Assembly (NCBI GenBank): GCA_039961735.1
Contig: JABRVX010000008.1
Coordinates: forward strand, 1 to 64,000
Origin: Fimbriimonadia bacterium
GTDB taxonomy: Bacteria > Armatimonadota > Fimbriimonadia > Fimbriimonadales > JABRVX01
Length of the DNA stretch: 64,000 nucleotides
Reading direction: 5' to 3'
The notes beneath the pieces are model-generated. The model was not told the DNA's origin and did no database searches. It saw only the letters and a list, made by a program, of their open reading frames with translations. Position 1 is the first letter of the stretch; each line of letters starts with the position of its first letter. Positions 1 through 7,651 of this stretch are shown piece after piece. Both the position numbers and the translations under genes were made by a program.

Positions 1-51
1 CCTGAGCCTCGAGCTCCGCCGAGCGGCCACGGTGAGAGCCGCTTCGTCCAT
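1..51 (-). CDS. Possible 5' end of a gene leaving the left edge
   Basis: Seventeen codons open on the minus strand from an ATG at 51-49 and run off the window. A GAGAAGG sequence lies 5 nt upstream of the ATG, and a promoter-like pair of hexamers sits 80-110 nt upstream (130-158). The visible residues, MDEAALTVAARRSSRLR, are too few to identify a family. The case rests on the ribosome-binding site and promoter, not on the protein. Confidence 0.35.
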   Translation of the reverse strand, partial: MDEAALTVAARRSSRLR

Positions 52-129
52 CGTGCCCTTCTCTGGGCCAATAGACCAAGTGATGAAACTAAACATGGCC
101 ACCACTCGCACGGATTAGTATGCGACGGT

Positions 130-158
130 ATTGTATCACGACTCCTGACCGCTGTCAG
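130..158 (-). promoter_or_regulatory. Promoter-like element overlapped by a palindrome
   Basis: On the minus strand CTGACA (plus positions 153-158) and TACAAT (130-135) are separated by exactly 17 nt, a good match to -35 and -10 hexamers of a housekeeping sigma factor. The perfect palindrome CCTGAC-CGCT-GTCAGG covers the -35 hexamer, so it could be an operator. It would drive the possible gene ending at 51. It could instead be a weak hairpin following the truncated yjbQ-like gene. Confidence 0.45.
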
Positions 159-167
159 GATTTCGCC

Positions 168-177
168 GGGGGGGGGG
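168..177. repeat. G10 homopolymer tract
   Basis: Ten consecutive G residues lie directly beyond the stop codon of the truncated yjbQ-like gene. Tracts of this length slip during replication and also cause sequencing and assembly errors, so the nearby gene end should be read with caution. Confidence 0.9.
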
Positions 178-178
178 A

Positions 179-433
179 CTAGGGCTTAAGTCTTAACAAC
201 CCTGCGTAGACCACGTCTTTCGGGGCGAGTTGCTCGAACGCACGCTGCAGGTCGGCGACGAGCCCCGGCTCGAACTCCACGGTGGTGAGCGAGGCGGTGG
301 AACCGACGACTGCTGCGCACACGATACCTTCCTTGACCCCACTCTCCCTCACGGCCTGCAAGAGCTGCGGCGTGATGTCCACGATGTCGGTGTTGCCGCG
401 TGTGCGGACGTCGATGACGTGTGCTATTGTCAT
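179..433 (-). pseudogene. Truncated YjbQ/UPF0047-family protein
   Basis: The 84 residues match the N-terminal two thirds of the YjbQ (UPF0047) family: a beta-strand opening, TRGNTDIVDIT, then RESGVKEGIV, a GSTASLTTVEFEPGL segment and an amphipathic helix. YjbQ proteins are normally about 130-140 residues and continue into a conserved region with GNGHSH-type histidines. That half is missing. After QLAPK the sequence diverges and stops, and no continuation is readable before position 168. The start is secure: the ATG abuts the stop of the deacetylase gene (TAAATG) and has AGGAGG 5 nt upstream, so the two genes were translated together. Some YjbQ members have secondary thiamine-phosphate synthase activity; this remnant is probably inactive. 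Confidence 0.7.
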
Positions 434-1366
434 TTACCTCCTGCCCTGTAACAGCGGGCGGATGTAAAGCTTGTACAACAGGCCGGCGAGGCCGTCGGAG
501 TAGCTGATCAGAATGCGTGGCAGGATGTGGGGGTCGTGCCGGTCGCCCGCGATGCCGAATCGGACGGTGACGGCAGCGAGGTATCCCCTTGCACGCACGG
601 CGCGTACCGCCACCTCTCCGTAACGGCCGAAGGGGTAGGCGAAGGTCTTTGGTCGCACACCGATGCACCGAACCAACTCCTCCTCCGCCGCGGCGATCTC
701 GGCCCAGATCCCGCTCTCACCGTCTCTCGGCTCGTCGAACCCCATCTCCTCGGCCGCGGACCTAGCCGTCTCACGCTGCGCCCCCGACATGTCGTGCCGA
801 CACCCCGTTTCGTCATGCTGAGCCTGTCGAAGCATGCTCTCGGTTGCCGCGCGCTCTCGGCTATCGGCGCGAGCGAGGCGGTCGGCGACGTCATGCTTCG
901 ACGGGCTCAGCATGACGGGTCCGGGCGCTGGGCGTTCACCTGCGGTTCTCTCCGACCCGCACACCGAGGGGATGGGTGCGGAAAGGTCGGCGTGGGTGTG
1001 GGTGTGGTTGCCGATCTCGTACCCGGCATCGCGGAGGCGAGTCAGTGAATCCCAGTCGGCGAGTTGGCGCGCGTTCTCTCCATCCCACCGACTCATATCT
1101 CCCACGAACGCGGTGACAGGAAACACCGTGCCCGTGGCATCGTGGTCTTTGGCGGCCTGCAGCAGCGGCTCCGTGGAGCACACATACGCATCGTCGAACG
1201 TGAGCACCACGCACCGCCCCTCGGCTGCATACAGATCTCGGAGGGGTATCAGTCGGTAGCGGCGCGCGAGGAAGGCGACCTGCCTGCGGAAGTCCCGCAC
1301 GCTCACGTTGAGGAATCGCTCGTGAGGTTCGCCGACCTTGTGGTAACAGAGTATCGGCGTGCGCAT
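434..1366 (-). CDS. Polysaccharide deacetylase (NodB domain, CE4-like), with internal insertion
   Basis: A 310-residue protein with the NodB fold that hydrolyses N- or O-acetyl groups on glycans. The expected motifs are present in order: an N-terminal ILCYHKV strand, TFDDAY (motif 1, catalytic and metal-binding Asp), NHTHTHADL (motif 2, metal-binding His), and AYPFGRYGE (motif 3). No signal peptide is visible when the start MRTPILCYHKV is used; this start was chosen because it begins at the conserved first strand. Between motif 2 and motif 3 about 70 residues are inserted that come largely from an inverted-repeat element (811-917) read in frame; the insert is rich in Arg, Ala and Ser and unlike the rest of the domain. 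It lies in a loop, so the enzyme may still fold. The gene is divergent from the HD gene and coupled to the truncated yjbQ. Confidence 0.8.
   Translation of the reverse strand: MRTPILCYHKVGEPHERFLNVSVRDFRRQVAFLARRYRLIPLRDLYAAEGRCVVLTFDDAYVCSTEPLLQAAKDHDATGTVFPVTAFVGDMSRWDGENARQLADWDSLTRLRDAGYEIGNHTHTHADLSAPIPSVCGSERTAGERPAPGPVMLSPSKHDVADRLARADSRERAATESMLRQAQHDETGCRHDMSGAQRETARSAAEEMGFDEPRDGESGIWAEIAAAEEELVRCIGVRPKTFAYPFGRYGEVAVRAVRARGYLAAVTVRFGIAGDRHDPHILPRILISYSDGLAGLLYKLYIRPLLQGRR
811..917. repeat. REP/MITE-like inverted-repeat element inside the deacetylase gene
   Basis: Two 26-bp arms, 811-836 and 892-917, are inverted copies of each other with one mismatch (left CATGCTGAGCCTGTCGAAG; right arm ends GGGCTCAGCATGACG). 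They enclose 55 bp. Read on the minus strand the arms give the peptides MLSPSKH and LRQAQHD. Palindromic units with this MLS.SKH/RQAQHD signature recur as dispersed repeats in many bacterial genomes, from memory. The element has no coding capacity of its own and keeps the host gene in frame. I found no second copy in the window. Confidence 0.8.
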
Positions 1367-1400
1367 TGCTCGGTAAGTGTACCGGAGTACAATCCACCCT

Positions 1401-1961
1401 ATGAAGACGAGGCAAGAGGCCTGGGATCTGATGTGCCGCCACACCGAAACCGAGAGCCTGCGCAAGCACATGCTCGCGGTGGAGGCCTGCATGCGCCACT
1501 ACGCCGCCAAGTACGGTGAGGACCCGGAGGTGTGGGGCATCGTCGGCCTGCTGCACGACTTCGATTACGAAAAGCACCCCACCGCCGAGGAACACCCTCT
1601 GGTCGGAATGAGCATCCTGAAGGACGAAGGCTGGCCGCCCGAGATCATCCGAGCCATCGGATCGCACGCCGCCGAGCGCACGGGAATCCAGCGCGAAAGC
1701 CTGATGGAACGCTGCCTGTTCGCCGTGGACGAGTTGTCGGGGTTCATCTTGGCGGTCACGTACGTGCGGCCCTCGCGCAGTATCACGGAAGTCGAAGTTT
1801 CCAGCGTCAAGAAGAAGATGAAGGACAAGAGCTTTGCGGCTGCTGTGAGCCGAGAGGAAATGTTGCAGGGGGCGGAGGAGCTGGGGATCCCCTTCGAAGA
1901 ACACGTTCAGAACTGCTTGGACGCGATGCGCGGCGTAGCGGCGACGCTGGGGATCGAGTAG
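1401..1961 (+). CDS. HD-domain phosphohydrolase (HDIG-like)
   Basis: A 186-residue soluble protein with HD-superfamily metal-binding motifs: His in LRKHMLAVE, the HD pair in GLLHDFDYEKHP, then HPLVG and IGSHAAE. Small HD proteins of this kind hydrolyse phosphate esters of nucleotides or cyclic dinucleotides; the substrate cannot be read from sequence. The start at 1401 is chosen because it follows a TACAAT hexamer (1388-1393) by 7 nt, with no ribosome-binding site, as in leaderless genes; an upstream in-frame start at 1377 would precede that hexamer. cinA follows after 3 nt, so they are probably co-transcribed. Confidence 0.85.
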   Translation: MKTRQEAWDLMCRHTETESLRKHMLAVEACMRHYAAKYGEDPEVWGIVGLLHDFDYEKHPTAEEHPLVGMSILKDEGWPPEIIRAIGSHAAERTGIQRESLMERCLFAVDELSGFILAVTYVRPSRSITEVEVSSVKKKMKDKSFAAAVSREEMLQGAEELGIPFEEHVQNCLDAMRGVAATLGIE

Positions 1962-1964
1962 CCG

Positions 1965-3203
1965 ATGAATGCCGAAATCGTGTCGGTCGGCACGGAGCTA
2001 TTGCTCGGGCAGATCGTGGATGCGCATGCGCCGGTACTCGGTCGGAGGCTGGCCGAGATCGGCGTCGGATGTACGCACCGGCAGACCGTCGGTGATAATT
2101 TGCAGCGGGTAACCGATGCGCTTCGGCTTGCGCGTTCGAGGGCAGACGTCGTTATCACTATTGGAGGACTTGGGCCGACCGAAGACGATCTGACCCGCGA
2201 GGGTATCGCAGCGGCGTTCGGCGCGCCGCTCGTGCACGACCCGACTATCGAGCAGGGGCTCCGCACTTTGTTCGAAGCTCGAGGGCTGCGATGGGTGGAC
2301 TCGCAGCTTCGTCAAGCGATGAAGCCGGAGGGCGCAGAGGCGATCCCCAACCCCAATGGCACCGCCCCCGGCCTGTGGCTGGAGCGCGAGGGCAAGATCG
2401 CCATCGCGATGCCCGGGCCGCGCGGCGAGTTCGGCCCGATGCTGGAGAACCACGTGCTGCCTCGGCTCAGCCGTCTGAGCGCTGGGGTGCGCATCGTGTC
2501 GCGTGTCGTGCGAGTCGTCGGCATCGGTGAGAGCGTCGTCGAGGAGATGGTGAGGCCGCTGCTGAAAAGCGAGAACCCTACGATCGCCCCCTTGGCCCAC
2601 CTGGGTGAGGTGCATCTTCGCATCACTGCGCGAAGCAACGACTCCGAGGAGATTGAACGACTGCTGGACCACGCCGAGCACGAGCTGCGAGCGATCCTCG
2701 GCGATGCAGTGTACGGGGTGGACGAGACGACGCTGCAGGAAGCCGTGATTGGGATCCTGCGAGAACGCAACGAGACGCTTGCATGTGCCGAGAGCTGTAC
2801 GGGCGGGGGTCTCGGAGCGGCCATCACCGAGGTCCCGGGAAGCAGCGACGTGTTCCTCGGTGGCTTCATCACTTACTCGAACGATCTCAAGCAGAAGCTG
2901 CTCGGGGCCCCGGAAGAGGTGTTGCAGCGACACGGTGCGGTGAGCGAGGAGTGTGCACGCGCGATGGCAAGTGGCGCGCGCGCTGCGACGGGCGCCACTT
3001 GGGCGCTTTCCATAACGGGGATCGCGGGGCCCACCGGCGGGACGGACGAGAAGCCGGTCGGTCTGGTGTTCATCGGCATCGCCGGGCCGGTGGGAGTAGA
3101 CGTGGTGAGGCACCGTTTCCTCGGGGGACGGGAGGACGTGCGACGGCGGTCACGGCAGGCTGCACTAACCCTCTTGCGCGCCAAGCTGTTGGAGGCGCGA
3201 TGA
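1965..3203 (+). CDS. cinA: CinA-like protein (MoaB-like domain plus nicotinamide-nucleotide amidase)
   Basis: A 412-residue two-domain protein of the usual CinA length. The N-terminal domain (about 1-170) is the MoaB/MogA-like fold with SVGTELLLGQIVD and ITIGGLGPTEDDLT, linked in this family to ADP-ribose pyrophosphatase activity. The C-terminal domain (about 255-410) is the PncC-type NMN deamidase with CAESCTGG, GFITYSN, GAVSEECA and SITGIAGPTGG. The pair recycles pyridine nucleotides. cinA next to recA is a common arrangement, and here thpR lies between them. The thpR start overlaps its stop by 4 bases. Confidence 0.95.
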   Translation: MNAEIVSVGTELLLGQIVDAHAPVLGRRLAEIGVGCTHRQTVGDNLQRVTDALRLARSRADVVITIGGLGPTEDDLTREGIAAAFGAPLVHDPTIEQGLRTLFEARGLRWVDSQLRQAMKPEGAEAIPNPNGTAPGLWLEREGKIAIAMPGPRGEFGPMLENHVLPRLSRLSAGVRIVSRVVRVVGIGESVVEEMVRPLLKSENPTIAPLAHLGEVHLRITARSNDSEEIERLLDHAEHELRAILGDAVYGVDETTLQEAVIGILRERNETLACAESCTGGGLGAAITEVPGSSDVFLGGFITYSNDLKQKLLGAPEEVLQRHGAVSEECARAMASGARAATGATWALSITGIAGPTGGTDEKPVGLVFIGIAGPVGVDVVRHRFLGGREDVRRRSRQAALTLLRAKLLEAR

Positions 3204-3760
3204 GGGTCTTTCTGGCGCTGGAGATGGACCGAGAGCCGAGGGAACATCTCGCCAAACGGGTGTTGGAGCTGCAGTCCCGCATCAGCGGGGGACGCGTCGG
3301 GTGGGTAGTGCCCGAGAACCTTCACATCACCCTGAGATTCTTGGGCGAGTTGAGCGAGGATCGGGTCGCAGAGGTGCGGCAGGCTGTGGAGAGCATTTCC
3401 TACGGAGCCTGCCCCTTCGAGCCGAGCCGTTGGGGCGCGTTCCCGGATGCCAAGCGTCCGCGAGTGCTGTGGGCTGGCTGTTCGCCGGAGCAGGAGCAGC
3501 AGGTCGCCGGACTTGCAGAAATGGTAGAATTTCGTCTACACTCGATTGGCATCCATAGGGAGCCCAAGCCTTTCCGCGCGCACGTCACCGTGGGACGGGT
3601 GAAGGAGCCGGTACGGGGAGTTGCCGAAGCCTTCGAGGCGAGTCCGTTGCGCGGCATCGGGCTTTCTTCGGGCGAGAGCTTCGTGCTGATGGAAAGTCGG
3701 TTGGGCCCGGGCGGATCGAAGTACACGGCGCTGGCGCGCTTCGCGCTGGGAAAGGAATGA
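3200..3760 (+). CDS. thpR: RNA 2',3'-cyclic phosphodiesterase (2H superfamily)
   Basis: A 186-residue protein with the two HxTx motifs that define 2H phosphoesterases: HITLRF near residue 42 and HVTVGR near residue 129. It opens 2',3'-cyclic phosphate ends of RNA to 2'-phosphates; the same family was first described as a 2'-5' RNA ligase. The start overlaps the cinA stop in an ATGA, and recA begins 4 nt after its stop. Its place between cinA and recA suggests a DNA- or RNA-damage operon, but position is the only evidence for that. Confidence 0.93.
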   Translation: MRVFLALEMDREPREHLAKRVLELQSRISGGRVGWVVPENLHITLRFLGELSEDRVAEVRQAVESISYGACPFEPSRWGAFPDAKRPRVLWAGCSPEQEQQVAGLAEMVEFRLHSIGIHREPKPFRAHVTVGRVKEPVRGVAEAFEASPLRGIGLSSGESFVLMESRLGPGGSKYTALARFALGKE

Positions 3761-3764
3761 GGGA

Positions 3765-4814
3765 ATGACGATGACCGATGAGCTAAGCAAGGAGAAGGCA
3801 CGCGCGCTCGAAGTTGCGCTGTCGCAGATCGAGAAGAACTTCGGTCGCGGCGCCGTGATGCAGCTCGGACAAGGAAAACTGCCGGAGGTGTCGGCCATCT
3901 CCACTGGGTCGCTCTCGGTGGACCTGGCGATCGGAGTCGGCGGCGTGCCGCGCGGGCGCATCACCGAGCTGTACGGAACGGAGAGTTCGGGCAAGACCAC
4001 CCTCGCACTGCACATCGTGGCAGAAGCGCAGAAGGCCGGCGGATTGGCGCTCTTCGTGGACGCCGAACACGCACTGGACGTGGAATACGCGCGCAGGCTG
4101 GGCGTAGACGTAGAGAGCCTCTACATTGCACAACCCGCGACGGGTGAAGAGGCCCTGGAGATTATGGATGCGGTGGTGCGCAGCGGTGCGGTGGACGTTG
4201 TCGTTTTGGACTCCGTTGCCGCCCTGGTGCCCAAAGCGGAGATTGAGGGGGAGATGGGCGACACGTTCGTCGGCGTGCAGGCGCGTTTGATGTCTCAGGC
4301 GCTCCGCAAGTTGGGCGGCAGCGTTCATAAGTCGAACACCGCAGCGATTTTCATCAACCAGCTCCGCGAGAAGATCGGCGTAATGTACGGCAACCCCGAG
4401 ATAACGCCGGGAGGGAGGGCGCTGAAGTTCTGGGCCTCGGTTCGCCTGGAGGTGCGACGCGGCGAGATGCTGAAGCGCGGAACCGATCAGTACGGAGCGC
4501 GGACCAAAATCAAGGTCGTGAAGAACAAAGTTGCGCCTCCGTTTCGCACGGCGGAGGTGGACATGATCTTCGGCCAGGGCATCTCGCGCACTGGGGACAT
4601 CATTGACGTAGGCCTCGCAACGGGCGTGATCAGCAAGACCGGCACCTACTACAACTTCGGGGATCTGCGACTCGGCCAGGGGCGCGACAACGCGAGGGCG
4701 TTCCTCGACAACAACCCGCAGTTGGCCGACGAGATCGACGCGGCAGTGCGCGCGAAGATGAAGGAAGGCGCGAGCCTGCCCGCAGAGCGCACCGCGGTGG
4801 TCGAGATTGAATGA
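3765..4814 (+). CDS. recA: RecA recombinase
   Basis: A 349-residue RecA of normal length. Visible motifs are the Walker [10 protein letters not shown] (near residue 67), the Walker B strand [10 protein letters not shown], the DNA-binding loop L2 region with [15 protein letters not shown], and the polymerisation motif near the N terminus ([11 protein letters not shown]). It forms filaments on single-stranded DNA, drives strand exchange and activates LexA-type autocleavage. No intein or insertion is present. The start MTMTDE is used; MTDE two codons downstream is possible. It overlaps recX by 4 bases. Confidence 0.98.
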   Translation: MTMTDELSKEKARALEVALSQIEKNFGRGAVMQLGQGKLPEVSAISTGSLSVDLAIGVGGVPRGRITELYGTESSGKTTLALHIVAEAQKAGGLALFVDAEHALDVEYARRLGVDVESLYIAQPATGEEALEIMDAVVRSGAVDVVVLDSVAALVPKAEIEGEMGDTFVGVQARLMSQALRKLGGSVHKSNTAAIFINQLREKIGVMYGNPEITPGGRALKFWASVRLEVRRGEMLKRGTDQYGARTKIKVVKNKVAPPFRTAEVDMIFGQGISRTGDIIDVGLATGVISKTGTYYNFGDLRLGQGRDNARAFLDNNPQLADEIDAAVRAKMKEGASLPAERTAVVEIE

Positions 4815-5287
4815 GCGAGTCCGAGGCGGCTGACGAAGCATACAAAGAGGCGATGAGTCGGGCAGGTCGCCTGTTGCTGCGGGGGCCGTACTCCAAGTCG
4901 GCGCTCGTCGCGCGCCTGGCGGCGGAGGGCTGCGACCATGCGGCTGCGGCGAAGGCGGTGGCCAGCCTCGCCGAAAGTGGCTTCGTGAACGAAAGTCGGG
5001 ATATCGAGAATTTGATTGGCGACGGCTTACGGCGGGGCTACGGCAGTCTCCGCATCCGCATCCGGCTGGAGCAGGCAGGCTACTCGGAAAGCGCGATCGA
5101 TCGCGCGATCCAACGGGAACTGTCACCAGAGAAAGAGGTGGCTACTGCAGTTGCCTGGCTGACGCACAAATTCCGTTCTACTGGGAAGCGCGACTTGCCC
5201 CGGGCATTCGCCGCGCTGGCGCGACGGGGTTTTCCGGAAGACGTGGCGCGGGATGCGGCGGAGCGCGTGTTCGGGGAGGAGCAGTAG
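4811..5287 (+). CDS. recX: Regulatory protein RecX
   Basis: A 158-residue helical protein with the repeated three-helix units of RecX, for example [20 protein letters not shown], then [13 protein letters not shown] and [16 protein letters not shown]. RecX binds the RecA filament and limits its activity. The ATGA overlap with recA indicates translational coupling, so RecX output follows RecA. Length is typical for the family. Confidence 0.93.
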   Translation: MSESEAADEAYKEAMSRAGRLLLRGPYSKSALVARLAAEGCDHAAAAKAVASLAESGFVNESRDIENLIGDGLRRGYGSLRIRIRLEQAGYSESAIDRAIQRELSPEKEVATAVAWLTHKFRSTGKRDLPRAFAALARRGFPEDVARDAAERVFGEEQ

Positions 5288-5339
5288 ACGACAGTGCTAC
5301 AATCTAGCCTCTCGACCACCGACAAGGCTGGAGTGGCAC

Positions 5340-6110
5340 TTGCGCGTTCTGTTCTTCGGAGACATCGTGGGCAGACCGGGGCGGCGTGGCGTCGCCTCGG
5401 TGATTCGCGATTGGACTGAACGCTTCCGGCCCGACATCGTGATAGCGAACGGGGAAAACGCAGCCGGTGGGATCGGAATCACGGCATCCATCGCACGCGA
5501 CATCTTCGGGCTAGGAATCCGCGTGATGACCCTCGGCAACCATGCGTGGCAAAAGCGCGAAGTCTACGATTACCTGGACAGCGAGCCCTGCATTCTCCGC
5601 CCCGCCAACATGCCACCGGGCGTTCCCGGTCGAGGGATGGGGGAGTATCCGGCGGGTAGGCAACCGTTAGCCGTCCTCAACCTGTGCGGGCGCGTGTTCG
5701 TCGGGGACTACGACGATCCGTTCCGGTGTGTGGACAGCCTGCTTCAGCAAGTGAGCGCCCGATGCGTGCTGGTGGACTTCCACGCAGAGACTTCCTCCGA
5801 GAAGCAGGCCTTCGGCTGGTACGTAGACGGCCGCGTGTCCGCCGTCGTGGGCACGCACACGCACGTGCAGACCGCCGATGAGCGAGTATTGCCGGGAGGG
5901 ACGGCCTACATCACCGATGTGGGGATGTGCGGCCCGCAGGATTCCGTAATAGGGATGGACAAAGACACCGTGTTGCGCAAGTTCACTACGCAGATGCCCG
6001 CTCGCTTCGAGGTGGCTAACTCGGAACCGGTGGTGTGCGCGGTCGTCTTGGAGATCGAAGACGAGACCGGTAGGGCATCGAGCATCGAAAGGCTTCAGTG
6101 GAGGGGCTGA
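5340..6110 (+). CDS. YmdB-type metallophosphoesterase (TIGR00282 family)
   Basis: A 256-residue phosphodiesterase. Conserved blocks are FFGDIVGRPGRRGV at the N terminus, NGENAAGG, GNHAWQKRE, VDFHAETSSEKQAFG and VVGTHTHVQTADE, which supply the Asp, Asn and His ligands of a dinuclear metal centre. Family members hydrolyse 2',3'-cyclic nucleotides, and in Bacillus YmdB influences biofilm and RNA turnover. I chose the TTG at 5340 because GGCTGGAG lies 8 nt upstream and the family starts with this strand; an earlier in-frame start at 5253 would lie inside recX. Confidence 0.92.
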   Translation: MRVLFFGDIVGRPGRRGVASVIRDWTERFRPDIVIANGENAAGGIGITASIARDIFGLGIRVMTLGNHAWQKREVYDYLDSEPCILRPANMPPGVPGRGMGEYPAGRQPLAVLNLCGRVFVGDYDDPFRCVDSLLQQVSARCVLVDFHAETSSEKQAFGWYVDGRVSAVVGTHTHVQTADERVLPGGTAYITDVGMCGPQDSVIGMDKDTVLRKFTTQMPARFEVANSEPVVCAVVLEIEDETGRASSIERLQWRG

Positions 6111-6151
6111 GCGTCTCTCCCGACGATGGGTACCAGAAGGAGGTACGGCAG

Positions 6152-7120
6152 ATGACGAGGTTGTTCGGAGTAGGAACGACGATGGTTGCGGCTATGCTCG
6201 CGGCGAGCGCCTTCGGCGCGGTGACGATCTATGGCGGCGGAGCTGGGGCAGAGAACGGCTATACGTTCGGTCCTTGGGGGGCCGGTGCCGCCGTCGAGTC
6301 GAAGGAGATTGCCCGCACGGGAGGGCATTCCATCAAGGTTACGACCCGCGGGTACTTCAGCGGAGGACAGATCGCGCTGGACAGGCCGGTGGACGTAAAA
6401 AGCCTCGCTGCGGACCCGAACAACCTCATGGTGTTTTACGTGTACCTGCCGGAAGCTGCCACGGGCGGAGGCTACGGCACCGGCGGAGGTGTGGGCCCCA
6501 CGGTCGGCGGGCCGATGGGAGGTGGACCGACGAAGGGCGGGCCTCCGGGACCCGGGCCTTCAGGCGGGAGCGTCCGCGGTAGCGGCCAGATCGGTACGGG
6601 GGACGCAACCCCCATCAGCGTTCGGAATCTGCGTGTGCTCATCTCGACCGATGACGGTAAGTTGTCCGAGGTGTTCTTCCGCGTATACCGTCACTACCAC
6701 GCACAATCCGGATGGCATGGCTATGCGCTGCCGATTGCCAAAATCCCGGGCTTCGACCGCACTAACGGGCGTATCAATGGCTTCCGCTTCTTCGCGGATG
6801 CGCCGACCACGTTCTATGTGGGCGAGATCACGGCGATCAACGATGCAACCCCCATCTCGGGGGAGATCCTGTCCATGAACACCAACCTCGCGAGGGACGA
6901 CGAACCCGCCTTTCTCGCAGTGGGGCAAGCAGGGGTGACCCCGCTCTTGTTCTACTGGGACTGGGACGACAGAGACGGCGTGCAGATGGAAACGGAAGGC
7001 CCTGCCGTATATCACCGGTTCCGCGTGCCGGGCGACTACACGGTCACTCTGACCATCGCCGACGCGTACGGAGTGAAAAAGCCCTTCCAGACGACGATCT
7101 CGGTGACTGTGAACCCGTAA
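6152..7120 (+). CDS. Secreted protein with Gly/Pro-rich linker and PKD-like C-terminal domain
   Basis: A 322-residue exported protein. The start at 6152 is fixed by AGAAGGAGGT 8 nt upstream and gives a signal peptide (MTRLFGVGTTMVAAMLAAS, cleavage near AFGA). Residues about 25-110 look like a beta-sandwich, about 110-150 form a Gly/Pro/Thr-rich linker (GGPMGGGPTKGGPPGPGP), and about 150-230 a second beta-rich segment (ISVRNLRVLISTDDGKLSEV). The last 80 residues resemble a PKD fold: FYWDWDDRDG, then YHRFRVPGDYTVTLTIAD. It is probably a cell-surface protein of unknown role. It converges on the 7127-7645 gene with 6 nt between the stops. Confidence 0.75.
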   Translation: MTRLFGVGTTMVAAMLAASAFGAVTIYGGGAGAENGYTFGPWGAGAAVESKEIARTGGHSIKVTTRGYFSGGQIALDRPVDVKSLAADPNNLMVFYVYLPEAATGGGYGTGGGVGPTVGGPMGGGPTKGGPPGPGPSGGSVRGSGQIGTGDATPISVRNLRVLISTDDGKLSEVFFRVYRHYHAQSGWHGYALPIAKIPGFDRTNGRINGFRFFADAPTTFYVGEITAINDATPISGEILSMNTNLARDDEPAFLAVGQAGVTPLLFYWDWDDRDGVQMETEGPAVYHRFRVPGDYTVTLTIADAYGVKKPFQTTISVTVNP

Positions 7121-7126
7121 GAAGGG

Positions 7127-7645
7127 TCACCACTCTGGACTGAGACCGAGCGCTCGACGCATGTCGGCGGTGGTGTAGCGCCACCTCCCGCCCGTGAACT
7201 CTAGGGGTAGCTGGATATTGGCAGTGGCCTCCGACCCGTCCTTGAGCGCCCTCACCCGCACCGCTATCGGAACGGTCGAGCGATTGTTCTGAACGGGGGA
7301 CTCCTTAACTTCGTACGCGATCACCTGGTAGCCACGCCGCTTCAGCTCTTCGATGATTTGCTTGCCGTACATCTCGATGCCGCCGCCGAAGTCGAGGCGG
7401 CGATCTTCGTCTTCCGTGAAGTTGATGTAGTAGGCCAGATCGCGAGGGTTCTCGGTCTGGAGTGCGAACATGATCTTCTCGGCAGCCGCGGCGGGACCCT
7501 GCGATCGCATGACCATCTTCACGACGAAATACAGGCCGACGAGCACCGCCCCAATCAATATCGGGATGAACAGCTTCTCGATGGGGAAGTGCCTGTACTC
7601 GTTGAAGTAGTACCTGCTTTCCGTCGAGGGAGTTCTCCTTGCCAT
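7127..7645 (-). CDS. Single-pass membrane protein of unknown function
   Basis: A 172-residue protein with a short basic cytoplasmic N terminus, one transmembrane helix at about 25-47 (FIPILIGAVLVGLYFVVKMV) and a soluble domain. The helix-then-beta pattern (AAAAEKIMFALQTENPRDLA, later VRVRALKDGSEATANIQLPL and GGRWRYTTADMRRALG) is reminiscent of NTF2-like or DUF4878-type export-associated domains. That is a fold impression only. It lies 6 nt downstream of the 7652-8416 gene and is probably in the same operon. Confidence 0.65.
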   Translation of the reverse strand: MARRTPSTESRYYFNEYRHFPIEKLFIPILIGAVLVGLYFVVKMVMRSQGPAAAAEKIMFALQTENPRDLAYYINFTEDEDRRLDFGGGIEMYGKQIIEELKRRGYQVIAYEVKESPVQNNRSTVPIAVRVRALKDGSEATANIQLPLEFTGGRWRYTTADMRRALGLSPEW

Positions 7646-7651
7646 TTTGCC

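Noticed and set aside
748-759. Search for a GGDD motif in the Csx11-like protein (residue numbers, protein from 48072-51152)
   Set aside because: Neither GGDD nor a close variant is present; I do not claim an active cyclase.
936-1904. 322-codon minus-strand frame antisense to the HD gene and in part to the deacetylase
   Set aside because: No family features; it is the GC-rich shadow of the HD gene and the deacetylase.
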